Assembly: GCF_947496075.1 (NCBI RefSeq)
Contig: NZ_CANMBJ010000002.1
Span: forward strand, 372,001-436,000
Length of the DNA: 64,000 nt
Source of the DNA: an uncultured Tateyamaria sp.
Lineage (GTDB): Bacteria > Pseudomonadota > Alphaproteobacteria > Rhodobacterales > Rhodobacteraceae
Direction of reading: 5' to 3'
A model generated the notes under the pieces. It saw nothing but the letters and a program-made list of their open reading frames with translations. It ran no database searches and was not told the DNA's origin. This document shows positions 1-8,215 of the stretch, piece by piece. Within the stretch, counting starts at the first letter, position 1. Each line of letters starts with the position of its first letter. The position numbers were made by a program, and so were the translations under genes.

Positions 1-1176
1 GAAGAGGGCTGCGGCATCGACCGCGCCGGGAAAGGCGCCATCGGCGGTGCGCAGGATGATGGGCGACCCATCGTGGCCGGACTTCTTGTAGTGCTCTGCC
101 GCTTTTTCCAGATCAAAGCTGCGCTGCGGGATCGTTTCGTCAAAGAAAGGATAAGCCGCATTGATCGGCATGTCGTTTCCGACGGATCCATAGCCTTGCA
201 GGATCTTTTCGACCATTTCCTCGCGGTTGAGCGCGTGTTTCAGGGCCAGCCGCAGTTCGTTTTCGTCGAACGGCGCGGTGTCCACGTGCATGATAAAGAC
301 GTAGTGGCCGCGTCCTTGGGTCGACAGCACGTTGACGGTCGGGGCACGGTCCAGCAGCTTGGCGATCTTGGGTTCCACGCGGTTGATTGCGTCGACCTGA
401 CCCGATTGCAGGGCTGCCGTGCGCGCGGTGGCATCGTTCAGCACGATGATTTCGACTGCGTCGTAGTGGGCCACTTGCGTCTGGTCGCCGCCCCAGTAGT
501 CCGCTTTGCGGGCGAAGGTCATGCGCACGCCGGGCTCATCCGTTTCCAGCGTGTAGGGGCCTGTGCCGATGGCCGCTGCCGGGTCGTCAAAGCCGCCGCC
601 GGGTTGGATGATCAGGTGATAGTCCGCCATGAGGTAGGGCAGGTCGGCGTTGCCGACGCCCAGCGTCACTTCGAACACGTCGCCGTCGGTGCGCATGCTT
701 TCGATGCCCTGCACGATACCAAGTGCGCCCGATTTCGATTCCTCGTTCGAGTGGCGTTCCATTGTCTTGAGCACGTCGTCGGCGGTGACCGCCGCGCCGT
801 TCGAAAACGCGACGCCGCTGCGGATCTTGAACCGCCAGACTGTGGCGTCGTCCGAACCTTCCCAGCTTTCGGCGACCAGCCCCTTGAGGCTGCCGTCGGC
901 GACCAGTTCGACCAGGGGTTCACCCCACAGGAAACCGCCAGCAAGCGGGACATCGGAGGCCCACGTGGCCGGGTCCTGGCTGTTGGTGGATTCACCACCC
1001 TGAATACCCATCTTGAATGTACCGCCCGCGACCGGTGCGGCCTTGGCTTCGGTGGCGAGCATCGAGGATGCAACGGCCGCCGTGACACCAAGGGCTGCGG
1101 CGCGCGCCATGAATTCACGTCGCGTCATCTTGCCTGCCGCCACCTTGGCTGACAGGTGTTCCAGTTCATTTGACAT
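1..1176 (-). CDS. ABC transporter substrate-binding protein, peptide family 5 (partial)
   Basis: Periplasmic solute-binding protein of the dipeptide/oligopeptide (SBP_bac_5) family, which delivers peptides or similar solutes to an ABC importer. The 392 visible codons start at an ATG preceded by GGGAGAAATTG and run off the left edge, so the C-terminus and the permease genes are not seen. Residues 18-22 read TRREF and are followed by an alanine-rich hydrophobic stretch, which is a twin-arginine (Tat) signal. After it come typical family segments such as GGTFKMGIQGG and TVWRFKIRSGVAFSNG. The CocE-type hydrolase lies 137 bases upstream on the same strand, so the two may be co-transcribed and serve one peptide or ester substrate (inference). 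The open frame on the opposite strand is an antisense shadow. Confidence 0.9.
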   Translation of the reverse strand, partial: MSNELEHLSAKVAAGKMTRREFMARAAALGVTAAVASSMLATEAKAAPVAGGTFKMGIQGGESTNSQDPATWASDVPLAGGFLWGEPLVELVADGSLKGLVAESWEGSDDATVWRFKIRSGVAFSNGAAVTADDVLKTMERHSNEESKSGALGIVQGIESMRTDGDVFEVTLGVGNADLPYLMADYHLIIQPGGGFDDPAAAIGTGPYTLETDEPGVRMTFARKADYWGGDQTQVAHYDAVEIIVLNDATARTAALQSGQVDAINRVEPKIAKLLDRAPTVNVLSTQGRGHYVFIMHVDTAPFDENELRLALKHALNREEMVEKILQGYGSVGNDMPINAAYPFFDETIPQRSFDLEKAAEHYKKSGHDGSPIILRTADGAFPGAVDAAALF

Positions 1177-1313
1177 CAATTTCTCCCGGTTGGTCCCCTG
1201 CGCCTTGGCGGCGCGTTTCTTGTTTGCGCCGTTAGCGTACCCATTTGATGACACCCCGCAAGGGGTAATCCGGGAATGTTTTCAGCATTGTGAGCGTCAG
1301 CGGCATGCAGCGC

Positions 1314-3266
1314 CTATAGGTTCCGCCGCGGAACCCTGTCGGTTATCTCGCGTTCGTAAACACGTATATCGTTCTCGAACGCGTCCAGTTTTGCGTTGAG
1401 GTGGAAGTGGGTGGTGTCGGACCACATTGCACACTGCGCCTCGGTGCGCAGGCGAATATCATCGCGTTCGATTTCGTCCGTCCAGTGGCAAGTACCCCTT
1501 GCAGACAAGGGATCATCGGGATGGATGTCCCACCGTTCGCGGGCGATAGAGCCGTGGACCAGGCCGTGGTCCAGATCGCGAACCTTGCCGAAGTCGTCTT
1601 CGATGATCAGGGAGGTGACGCCTGTGACCATGTCGGTTTCCTGACGGCGGGTGTGAGCTTCGAGGCGAAGTTCTTCGGTTTGCCAAGGTGCTGCAGCGTC
1701 CGGTGGTTCGAAGTGGCAGGTGTCAGCGTCAGTCAATGCGTCAATCGACAGTGAACCCGCGTGCAGCGTGACGGTGGCCGCTTCGGGCGCAGGCCAAATC
1801 AGGGGCCAATAGGCCGTGGACACAGAAACGCGCATGCGGTGGCCTGCCGGTACAGAATACGCAATGTGATCCAGATGAAGGTAAACGGCTTCTCGCTGTC
1901 CGGGCGCCAATGCTCTGCCCAGGTGGTCTGCGAGGTTGAGAAGGCCATAAGTGATGCGCGTAGAGGCGCCGTCGGGATGTATGTGGTTCAGCCGCACGGC
2001 GATATGGGCAACGGGCTTGTCAGCGCTCAGGTTCAGGCGAATGACCGGGGCGCCTGTAATTGCGAGTTCTGCACCCAGCGGCGCGCTGTCAAAGCTTGCG
2101 CTCAGTGCATCGTCGCGCCTCTGATCTCCGGGCAATTCCGGACCCAGCCAGATGGCGCAGTATTCCCCAGCATCGGCGCCGGTGTCTTGGGGCGATGCGA
2201 TCTCGCGCTGGATTGTGCCTTGCTCCGGGCCGAGGCCGGTGTCGGTCATGTACCAATGCTGTGTTTCAGTTTGCGCATCTGCAAGCCATCGTCCAGGCCG
2301 GTTGGTATACCAAGTGGCCGGTCGAATGCCGTCCATGAGGTAAGTGCGCAGGTCCGGGTCATCTTCGACCCCGGTGTCCGCGTCTTTCAGCCAGCGATCC
2401 CACCACCGCAGCGCCTCTTGCAGAAAGCCGATGCGCGGTTCGGGGACGGCGAAATGTGGGTACTTGTGCACCCATGGACCGATGATGCCCTTCGCGCCGG
2501 GCAGGTTCTGCACGATCTGCGGCACGGCGTTCTTGTAAGCGTCGCCCCAACCGCCAACGGCCAGCACCTTGGCCTTGATCGTGTCGTAGCTCTCGCAGAC
2601 CGAGCCGTGTTTCCAATAGTCGTCCCGTGTCTGGTGACGTAGCCATGTGCTGGGCAGGAAGGGTTCGTTTTCGAGCCGCTCCAGCCACATCTCGCGCCAG
2701 TCGGGCCGCAGGGCCGGGTCGGGGGCGCGGGACGAATAGCTCCACATCGTGGCGCCCCAGCCGAGGTTTTCGTTGAGCAGACAGCCGCCCTTGTAATGGA
2801 TGTCATCTGCAAAACGGTCGACAGTGGAACACAGCGTGATGATGGCCTTCAGCGGCTCCGGCGCCATCGCTGCGACCTGAAGGCTGTTGAAGCCGCCCCA
2901 ACTGATCCCCATCATGCCAACATTGCCATTGCACCACGGCTGGGCCGCCGCCCACCTGATTACCTCGACCGCGTCGTCAAGCTCCTGTTGCGTATATTCA
3001 TCTTCCATCACCCCGTGGCTGTCGCCATTGCCTCGCATATCGACGCGCAGACAGGCATAGCCGCGCTGGGCGAAGTAGGGATGTGTGAGCGCGTCGCGGG
3101 CGCAGGTCCCATCGCGTTTGCGGTAGGGCAGGTATTCGAGGATCACCGGGACCGGATCGTCAACGGCATCAATCGGGCACCGCATTCGGGCGGACAAGCG
3201 GGTCCCGTCGGCGAGGGTGATGCCCAGATCAGGCTGCTCTTCGATCTCGCGGAGTGTGTTTTTCAT
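1314..3266 (-). CDS. CocE/NonD family hydrolase (X-Pro dipeptidyl-peptidase S15-like)
   Basis: Alpha/beta-hydrolase of 650 residues in the CocE/NonD acyl-esterase and X-Pro peptidase group. The nucleophile elbow is GISWGG with Ser at about residue 122. GGWGD and GPWVHKYP supply the expected Asp and His of the triad. The C-terminal half resembles the jelly-roll domain of the family (IRLNLSADKP, YSVPAGHRMRVSVSTAYWPL). It probably acts on esters or proline-containing peptides in the cytoplasm, as no signal peptide is seen. An upstream TTG at 3302 is in frame, but the ATG at 3266 (MKNTLREIEE) fits the family better; neither has a strong ribosome site. It lies upstream of and co-directional with the peptide-binding protein gene. 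Confidence 0.88.
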   Translation of the reverse strand: MKNTLREIEEQPDLGITLADGTRLSARMRCPIDAVDDPVPVILEYLPYRKRDGTCARDALTHPYFAQRGYACLRVDMRGNGDSHGVMEDEYTQQELDDAVEVIRWAAAQPWCNGNVGMMGISWGGFNSLQVAAMAPEPLKAIITLCSTVDRFADDIHYKGGCLLNENLGWGATMWSYSSRAPDPALRPDWREMWLERLENEPFLPSTWLRHQTRDDYWKHGSVCESYDTIKAKVLAVGGWGDAYKNAVPQIVQNLPGAKGIIGPWVHKYPHFAVPEPRIGFLQEALRWWDRWLKDADTGVEDDPDLRTYLMDGIRPATWYTNRPGRWLADAQTETQHWYMTDTGLGPEQGTIQREIASPQDTGADAGEYCAIWLGPELPGDQRRDDALSASFDSAPLGAELAITGAPVIRLNLSADKPVAHIAVRLNHIHPDGASTRITYGLLNLADHLGRALAPGQREAVYLHLDHIAYSVPAGHRMRVSVSTAYWPLIWPAPEAATVTLHAGSLSIDALTDADTCHFEPPDAAAPWQTEELRLEAHTRRQETDMVTGVTSLIIEDDFGKVRDLDHGLVHGSIARERWDIHPDDPLSARGTCHWTDEIERDDIRLRTEAQCAMWSDTTHFHLNAKLDAFENDIRVYEREITDRVPRRNL

Positions 3267-3341
3267 GGACGCACGGTGAGCCGCGCCTTGCGAGACTGTC
3301 AAGCGGCAGAGGGGGCCAGCCCCCTCGCGCTCACGCGCTCA

Positions 3342-3370
3342 CCCCCGAGGTATTTTGGGCCAGAAGAAAG
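3342..3370 (+). repeat. Roseobacter-type intergenic repeat, left copy
   Basis: The sequence CCCCCGAGGTATTTTGGGCC plus AGAAGAAAG is repeated in inverted orientation at 3485-3516. Each arm is flanked by a short GGGGGC/GCCCCC palindrome (near 3311-3325 and 3529-3543). This extended form resembles short intergenic elements frequent in Roseobacter-group genomes (established knowledge, from memory). Confidence 0.75.
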
Positions 3371-3484
3371 AGATTGTTAACCTGAACAGGTCATGTAGCG
3401 CATACGGTACAGGCGGAGGCGCCGATGGCCGTGCCAGGAGAAGGGGTTACCTTTCTTCATGAGGGGAGGGCCGGGCGCCTTCCC

Positions 3485-3516
3485 CTTTCTTCTTCTGGCC
3501 CAAAATACCTCGGGGG
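3485..3516 (-). repeat. Roseobacter-type intergenic repeat, right copy (inverted)
   Basis: This is the reverse complement of the copy at 3342-3370, with three extra bases in the GAAGAAG tract. The two arms are about 115 bases apart, so a long cruciform or RNA hairpin is possible between two co-directional genes. Confidence 0.75.
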
Positions 3517-3575
3517 AGGCCATAGGCCGGGGGCAGCGCCCCCTGAAAATATGTCGTCGCGCAGCGGCCTTTGGA

Positions 3576-4676
3576 TCACGCCTTGTATGCGATGAGCAGG
3601 TCCATGACATTCGTGCCCGTAGGGCCAGTGATGACAAGGCCGCCGCGGTCTTTCAGCCAGGGATAGGCGTCGGCGCGCGCAAGTGCGTCTGCGCCGCTGT
3701 CTGCCCATGTGGTGCCGTCGATCAGGGCACCTGCCGCGTCGGTGGGGCCGTCCGTGCCATCTGTGCCCGCCACGAGGATGCGCAACCCTTGGGTCCCGGC
3801 GATCTCTCGGGCAAGCGCGAGACCCAGTGCCATGTTGCGCCCGCCTTGTCCCGGATTGTCGGGCAGTTGAACGACGGGCTCACCGCCGAAAATATGCAGG
3901 CCGGGTGCGGCATCTCGCAACATCCGGCCGAGGCGCGGCGCGAGGTCCGTGACATCGGCATAGAGTGTTTCGCTGTTTGTCAGCACGGCCACGGGGCTGG
4001 CCTTTGCCACCGCCTCCCGCGCGATGGCGTTGCTGGCGATGATGTGCGGTGCGAAGGTAAAGCTAGGATCGGATGGCGCGTCCCCGATGCCGGAGCCGAT
4101 GGTGCCCAGGCTGTCGCCCTCTACATCCGACAGCGCCAGCGTTGTGACATGTGCCCCTTTGAAGCGGGCCAGCAGTTTGCCGCCCTTGATCTGTGACCGG
4201 GACGTGCGGTGCGCGTTCATGTCTCCGATCGGCGCGCCGGAGGCCAGAAGTGCCTGCGTTTCGGCCTTGAGTGCGTCCAGTGTCATGTCGCCTGTCGGAA
4301 CCTCTGCCAATGAGGACGCCCCGCCTGAAACAAGCATGAGGAGATGACTGCCGGGTTTGCAGGACTGAACCGCATCGATCAGGGCCTGTCCCGCCGTTAC
4401 GGAGGCCGCATCCGGCACCGGATGGGCGGCCTCGATCACTTGCGCCCCGGTCGGTGTTGTTTCGGCGTGGCCGTATTTTGTGACGATCAGGCAAGGCGTA
4501 TCAGGCCAGGTTCGTGCCGCGGCGGTCGCCATGGCGGCGGCGGCCTTGCCGACAGCTATGATCCTATCAGGTGCCTGCACGTCTCCGGCGGCAATTGTTC
4601 GGCTGACGGCGGCATCCCCCCCGACGGCATTCACACCCGTATACCAGAGGTTGAGAAGATCAGGTGACTTGGGCAT
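3576..4676 (-). CDS. Glycerate 2-kinase, DUF4147/MOFRL family
   Basis: Protein of 366 residues matching the GckA/TtuD glycerate kinase family (often annotated hydroxypyruvate reductase TtuD). It should phosphorylate D-glycerate to 2-phosphoglycerate in glyoxylate, serine or tartrate catabolism. The N-terminal DUF4147 part shows AVGKAAAAMA, LVSGGASSL and NAHRTSRSQIKGGKL. The C-terminal MOFRL part shows GGEPVV, GRNMALGLALA and AGTDGTDGPTDAAGA. Start chosen at ATG 4676 because GAGG lies eight bases upstream; a longer frame reaches 4718 without support. It is divergent from the adhesin operon and preceded by the paired intergenic repeats on its 3' side. Family assignment is firm; the exact glycerate isomer is inferred. 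Confidence 0.88.
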   Translation of the reverse strand: MPKSPDLLNLWYTGVNAVGGDAAVSRTIAAGDVQAPDRIIAVGKAAAAMATAAARTWPDTPCLIVTKYGHAETTPTGAQVIEAAHPVPDAASVTAGQALIDAVQSCKPGSHLLMLVSGGASSLAEVPTGDMTLDALKAETQALLASGAPIGDMNAHRTSRSQIKGGKLLARFKGAHVTTLALSDVEGDSLGTIGSGIGDAPSDPSFTFAPHIIASNAIAREAVAKASPVAVLTNSETLYADVTDLAPRLGRMLRDAAPGLHIFGGEPVVQLPDNPGQGGRNMALGLALAREIAGTQGLRILVAGTDGTDGPTDAAGALIDGTTWADSGADALARADAYPWLKDRGGLVITGPTGTNVMDLLIAYKA

Positions 4677-4776
4677 GGGGTGACCTCGTTGCGGCAGTAA
4701 GTGAGTCCGAATCAACACAATATGTACCTGGAAACGCTGGAAATTGTGATCGGTTGAAAAAAAGACTCTAGCCCTA

Positions 4777-4788
4777 GAATCATGATTC
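4777..4788. promoter_or_regulatory. Perfect 12-base palindrome in the divergent adhesin/glycerate kinase region
   Basis: GAATCATGATTC is a perfect palindrome between the two divergent genes. A TTGAAA at 4754-4759 and TAGAAT at 4775-4780 lie beside it, but with only 15 bases between them, so a sigma-70 promoter here is doubtful. A repressor site is plausible; no family can be named. Confidence 0.3.
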
Positions 4789-4901
4789 GCTTATCACTGC
4801 CTGCAGAACAAGTGGTCAGCACGGCAAACAATGTCGGCGGCGCGTTACCTGAAGGGACTGCACCAAAGCGGTCTGGGGCGAGAGTGGTGGTACTGAGATG
4901 A
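4782..4901 (+). CDS. Possible 39-residue upstream peptide overlapping the adhesin start
   Basis: An ATG-started frame (MIRLSLPAEQVVSTANNVGG...) of 39 codons ends in a TGA that overlaps the adhesin ATG by the four bases ATGA. This is the classic geometry for translational coupling. The adhesin itself lacks a convincing ribosome site, which makes coupling attractive. Against it, the small frame also has no strong ribosome site and its ATG lies inside the palindrome at 4777-4788. I recognise no domain. It could be a leader peptide or chance. Confidence 0.3.
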   Translation: MIRLSLPAEQVVSTANNVGGALPEGTAPKRSGARVVVLR

Positions 4902-7900
4902 AGGCGATTGATTTCGTCGTCCGCGATGGCGCGGGCGCATTGCAGCGTGGAGTCGTGCCCATTGATGGCGCTACAACGGTTTCACTGGCAAGCGGGCAGG
5001 AGATTTCGTTCAACCTGCGGCAAGTAGATCTGGCAGGTCAGCAGCGCAGCGGCGACGATCTGATCATCACCCTTGTTGATGGGCGCCAGATCACTCTGGA
5101 AAACTATTTCAATGATGCTGGCGATGCGAACCGGCTGTTCATCTCTGCCGATGGCTACCTGAACGAGGTTGCGTTTGTCGAGACCGCTGACGGTGAGCTG
5201 TTTGCCCAGTTCGGGCCGACTGAGCAGTGGGGCAAGTGGAGCCCGTCGGACGACCTGATCTATCTGGGCCGCACGGAGGTGGCTCAGGCCGCTGTCGCTG
5301 ACGAAGAAAGTGTGTCGATGTTGGGCGCGACCCTTCTTGGTGGTGGTCTTTTGGGGGGTGGCGCTGCGGCGGCTGCCGCTGTGATTGGCGGTGCTGCCGT
5401 CATCGGCGGCGGTGGAGGCGGCGGCGGCGGTGTTGGTACGCCAGCTGACACTCCGGCGGACCCGACCGTAGACAATGTGGGCACATCTACGAATGTGGGT
5501 GGCGACGACACGTCAACCCACCGCTTTACCGTGTCCGGCACTGGTGAACCCGGTGATACCGTTCAGGTGACGGCTGGTGGGCAGGTTCAAACTGTTACCA
5601 TCGCCGATGACGGCACATGGTCGGTCGAGTTTGCCGATGGCACGTTCCCGGCGGATGGAACAGTGGAGACGTCGGCGCTCTTTACCCATGCGGGTGGCGG
5701 GACGACCACAATTGCCGGTCCGGCGTTTGTCATCGACACAACCCCGCCCGAAGTGGCCGTGACCGAAGGGGTCGACTCGGTCGGTCATATCGTGAACGGC
5801 ACGGAGCTGTCGGGTGGTGTGACACTTGAAGGCACCGGCGAAGCAGGTGCAACCGTCGCCATCACCGTTGCGGGTGTCACGCGCACGGTGACTGTGGCCG
5901 AGGACGGCACTTGGGAGGCCACTTGGCAGCCTGGCACGATTGCCGACGGGGAATATTCAACCGATATTGCCATCGTGGCGACGGATGCCTTTGGCAACAG
6001 CACGACCGTCAGCGATACGCTGGTCGTTGACACTGTTGCTTCGGTAACGATGGAGACTGCGACGGTCGAGACGGACGGTGTTGTCAACGCGGCAGAAGCC
6101 TCGGATGGCGTGACACTGACCGGCACGGCGCAGCCCGGATCGACGGTCGAGGTGACCTTTGGCAGCGTGACGCGTAGCGCAGCGGTGGATGCTGCGGGCA
6201 ACTGGTCGGCGGTCTTCGTTGCCTCTGAAATTCCGGCGGGTGAGACTGAGGTTGCCGTGACGGCTGTGGCAACGGATGCCGCTGGGAACAGTGCAACGGC
6301 AACCGGGGCGGTCACTGTGGATACGTTGGTCAATGCGCTGGGCTACACCTCCACCGCGGGCGGAGACGGGACAATCAACGCGGCTGAGGCGGCGTCGGGC
6401 CTGGTGGTCACGGGCATCGTCGAGCCTGGATCGACTGTTGTCGTAGCTCTGGGCGGTGTCACTGCGAATGCCGTGGTTGCTGCGGATGGCACATGGACCG
6501 CAAGTTTTGCGCCGGGGCAGGTGCCGACCGGGACCTACACGACAGACATGGTGGCAACAGCCACCGACGCTGCGGGCAATACCAGCAGCGTGACCCAATC
6601 GGTGAATGTCGACACGCAGGCAAGCGTTCTGACGCTCGACGGTCCGGTTGAGGGGGATGACATCATCAACGGGGCCGAGGCGAGCGACGGGGTGGTCCTG
6701 TCGGGCACCGCTGATCCCGGTGCGCTGGTCAACGTGACGTTGCACGGTGTCACGCATCAGGCCGTTGCAGGCACCAACGGTGTTTGGCAGGCGTTCTTCA
6801 ATGCGACCGAAGTGCAGCAAGGCACCTACGATGCGCAGGTCACTGCAACCACAACCGATGCCGCCGGAAACACGGCCACGGTGACGGATACGGTGCACGT
6901 GGATACGCGCGTCGACAACCTGTCTGTCGCGGCGGATGTGATCGAAGGCGACAACGTGATTTCCGGGGCTGAACGGGCCGACGGGGTTGTCGTCAATGGA
7001 ACGACAGAGCCCGGATCGACCGTAACAGTCACCTTGGGCAGCCAGACGGTGCAGGCCATCGTGGATGCCAACGGGAACTGGCACGCGCCCTTCGCGGCCT
7101 CGCAAATTCCCGAGGGCGAATACACGACAAGCGTATCTGTCACCGCGACCGACCTTGCGGGCAACGTGGCCACGGTGTCGGACACCGTGCGGGTCGACAC
7201 GCTGGTCAACCAGCTTGATATCCAGGACAACGTGACCGCTGACGATGTGGTCAGCGGGGCTGAGGCCCGCGAGGGCATCAACCTTGGCGGACAGGTCGAG
7301 CCCGGCTCGACCGTCATGGTTGATTTCAATGGCACTGTTCTGGCGGCAACCGTAGATGTGGCTGGAAACTGGTCACTGGATATTCCGCCATCGGCCATCC
7401 CCAGCGGGGAATATGACGCGGCGATCACTGTCATGGCGACAGACGCTGTAGGCAACACCGAAACCCTCAGCGACACGGTCCGCATCGATACAGACGCCCC
7501 TGATGGTCCTGTCATCGCCAGCTTTACCCGTGATGCGGACGGTATCCGCGGCATCTCGACCGAGCAAAGCGATGGGGATCTGGCCGTGGCGCAGGTCAAC
7601 GCGGACGGGTCGATCACTGACGTGGCTGCGACGCAGATCGATATTGATGTGCTGGGCGAAACGAACTTCCAGTTCCAGACCGATGTACCAGATGGCTCGC
7701 ACCTTGTGGTGAGCAGCGCGGATGCGGCGGGCAACACCGTTGGCACCTACGTGGTGCTGGACGATGAAAGTGCCAATTCCACCGTCAATCTGGGCAACCC
7801 GGCTTTGGGCAACTACCAGATCGAAGCGGTTGAGCTGCAATTCGCGGAAGAGGCCAACCTGACGATCACCGAAGCGCAGCTGCTTGGGCTGTCGGACAGC

Positions 7901-8071
7901 ACCAACACGCTGACCATTCATGGCGGCAGCGACGACACGGTGACCATCGCAGGGGCCACGCGCACGGGATCGACCACCGTGGATGGGCAGGCCTACGACA
8001 TCTACAGCCTTGGGACCGAAGGCACGATTATTCTGGACGACGATATCGCAGTCAACACGGGCGTCGTCTAG
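4898..8071 (+). CDS. BapA-like type I-secreted adhesin with seven Ig-like repeats
   Basis: Protein of 1057 residues, the probable cargo of the secretion genes that follow. Residues about 1-135 form a BapA-prefix-like N-terminal domain (IDFVVRDGAGALQRG). Residues about 140-180 are an Ala/Gly-rich linker with a run of nine glycines. Residues about 181-868 hold seven bacterial Ig-like repeats of about 98 residues, each with NGAEA-like and ATDAAGN motifs and ending in a V-D-T strand. The last 190 residues include a hydrophobic T1SS C-terminal signal region (LTIHGGSDDTVTIAG). There is no Sec signal, as expected for type I secretion. It likely promotes cell-surface attachment or biofilm. I saw no canonical TAAG-type LapG cleavage motif in the linker. 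The start ATG has a weak ribosome site and overlaps a small upstream frame. Confidence 0.85.
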   Translation: MKAIDFVVRDGAGALQRGVVPIDGATTVSLASGQEISFNLRQVDLAGQQRSGDDLIITLVDGRQITLENYFNDAGDANRLFISADGYLNEVAFVETADGELFAQFGPTEQWGKWSPSDDLIYLGRTEVAQAAVADEESVSMLGATLLGGGLLGGGAAAAAAVIGGAAVIGGGGGGGGGVGTPADTPADPTVDNVGTSTNVGGDDTSTHRFTVSGTGEPGDTVQVTAGGQVQTVTIADDGTWSVEFADGTFPADGTVETSALFTHAGGGTTTIAGPAFVIDTTPPEVAVTEGVDSVGHIVNGTELSGGVTLEGTGEAGATVAITVAGVTRTVTVAEDGTWEATWQPGTIADGEYSTDIAIVATDAFGNSTTVSDTLVVDTVASVTMETATVETDGVVNAAEASDGVTLTGTAQPGSTVEVTFGSVTRSAAVDAAGNWSAVFVASEIPAGETEVAVTAVATDAAGNSATATGAVTVDTLVNALGYTSTAGGDGTINAAEAASGLVVTGIVEPGSTVVVALGGVTANAVVAADGTWTASFAPGQVPTGTYTTDMVATATDAAGNTSSVTQSVNVDTQASVLTLDGPVEGDDIINGAEASDGVVLSGTADPGALVNVTLHGVTHQAVAGTNGVWQAFFNATEVQQGTYDAQVTATTTDAAGNTATVTDTVHVDTRVDNLSVAADVIEGDNVISGAERADGVVVNGTTEPGSTVTVTLGSQTVQAIVDANGNWHAPFAASQIPEGEYTTSVSVTATDLAGNVATVSDTVRVDTLVNQLDIQDNVTADDVVSGAEAREGINLGGQVEPGSTVMVDFNGTVLAATVDVAGNWSLDIPPSAIPSGEYDAAITVMATDAVGNTETLSDTVRIDTDAPDGPVIASFTRDADGIRGISTEQSDGDLAVAQVNADGSITDVAATQIDIDVLGETNFQFQTDVPDGSHLVVSSADAAGNTVGTYVVLDDESANSTVNLGNPALGNYQIEAVELQFAEEANLTITEAQLLGLSDSTNTLTIHGGSDDTVTIAGATRTGSTTVDGQAYDIYSLGTEGTIILDDDIAVNTGVV
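5438..7500 (+). repeat. Seven tandem Ig-like coding repeats, about 290 bases each
   Basis: The adhesin reading frame repeats with a period of about 97 codons. Repeat borders fall after VDT (for example VDTVASV, VDTLVNA, VDTQASV, VDTRVDN, VDTLVNQ). The copies have diverged at DNA level, so recent slippage is not evident. Confidence 0.8.
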
Positions 8072-8215
8072 GACACTGACAAAACGAAATTTTCACTGGG
8101 CAAGAGCAACTACAAAAAACAATCGAGCACACTCCAGAACGATATGAGGCGCGGACCGGGTTCCGTAACCGCGCCCACACAACCCAACGATAAAAACCCG
8201 AAACGGGACAGGACT

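Noticed and set aside
73..1152. Long plus-strand open frame of 359 codons
   Set aside because: It is antisense to the peptide-binding protein, which has a Tat signal, ribosome site and family motifs on the minus strand.
3267..3302. TTG start at 3302 for the CocE-type hydrolase
   Set aside because: The added 12 residues are unlike the family N-terminus, and there is no ribosome site.
4754..4780. Sigma-70 promoter TTGAAA/TAGAAT for the adhesin operon
   Set aside because: The spacer is only 15 bases and the start would fall inside the small frame, so I did not list it as a promoter.
5438..7500. Adhesin repeats as a CRISPR array or mobile repeat
   Set aside because: The period is about 290 bases, fully coding and diverged at DNA level.
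6826..7746. Long minus-strand open frame inside the adhesin gene
   Set aside because: It mirrors the repetitive G+C-rich adhesin frame, and its Ser/Thr/Val-rich translation is that of an antisense shadow.
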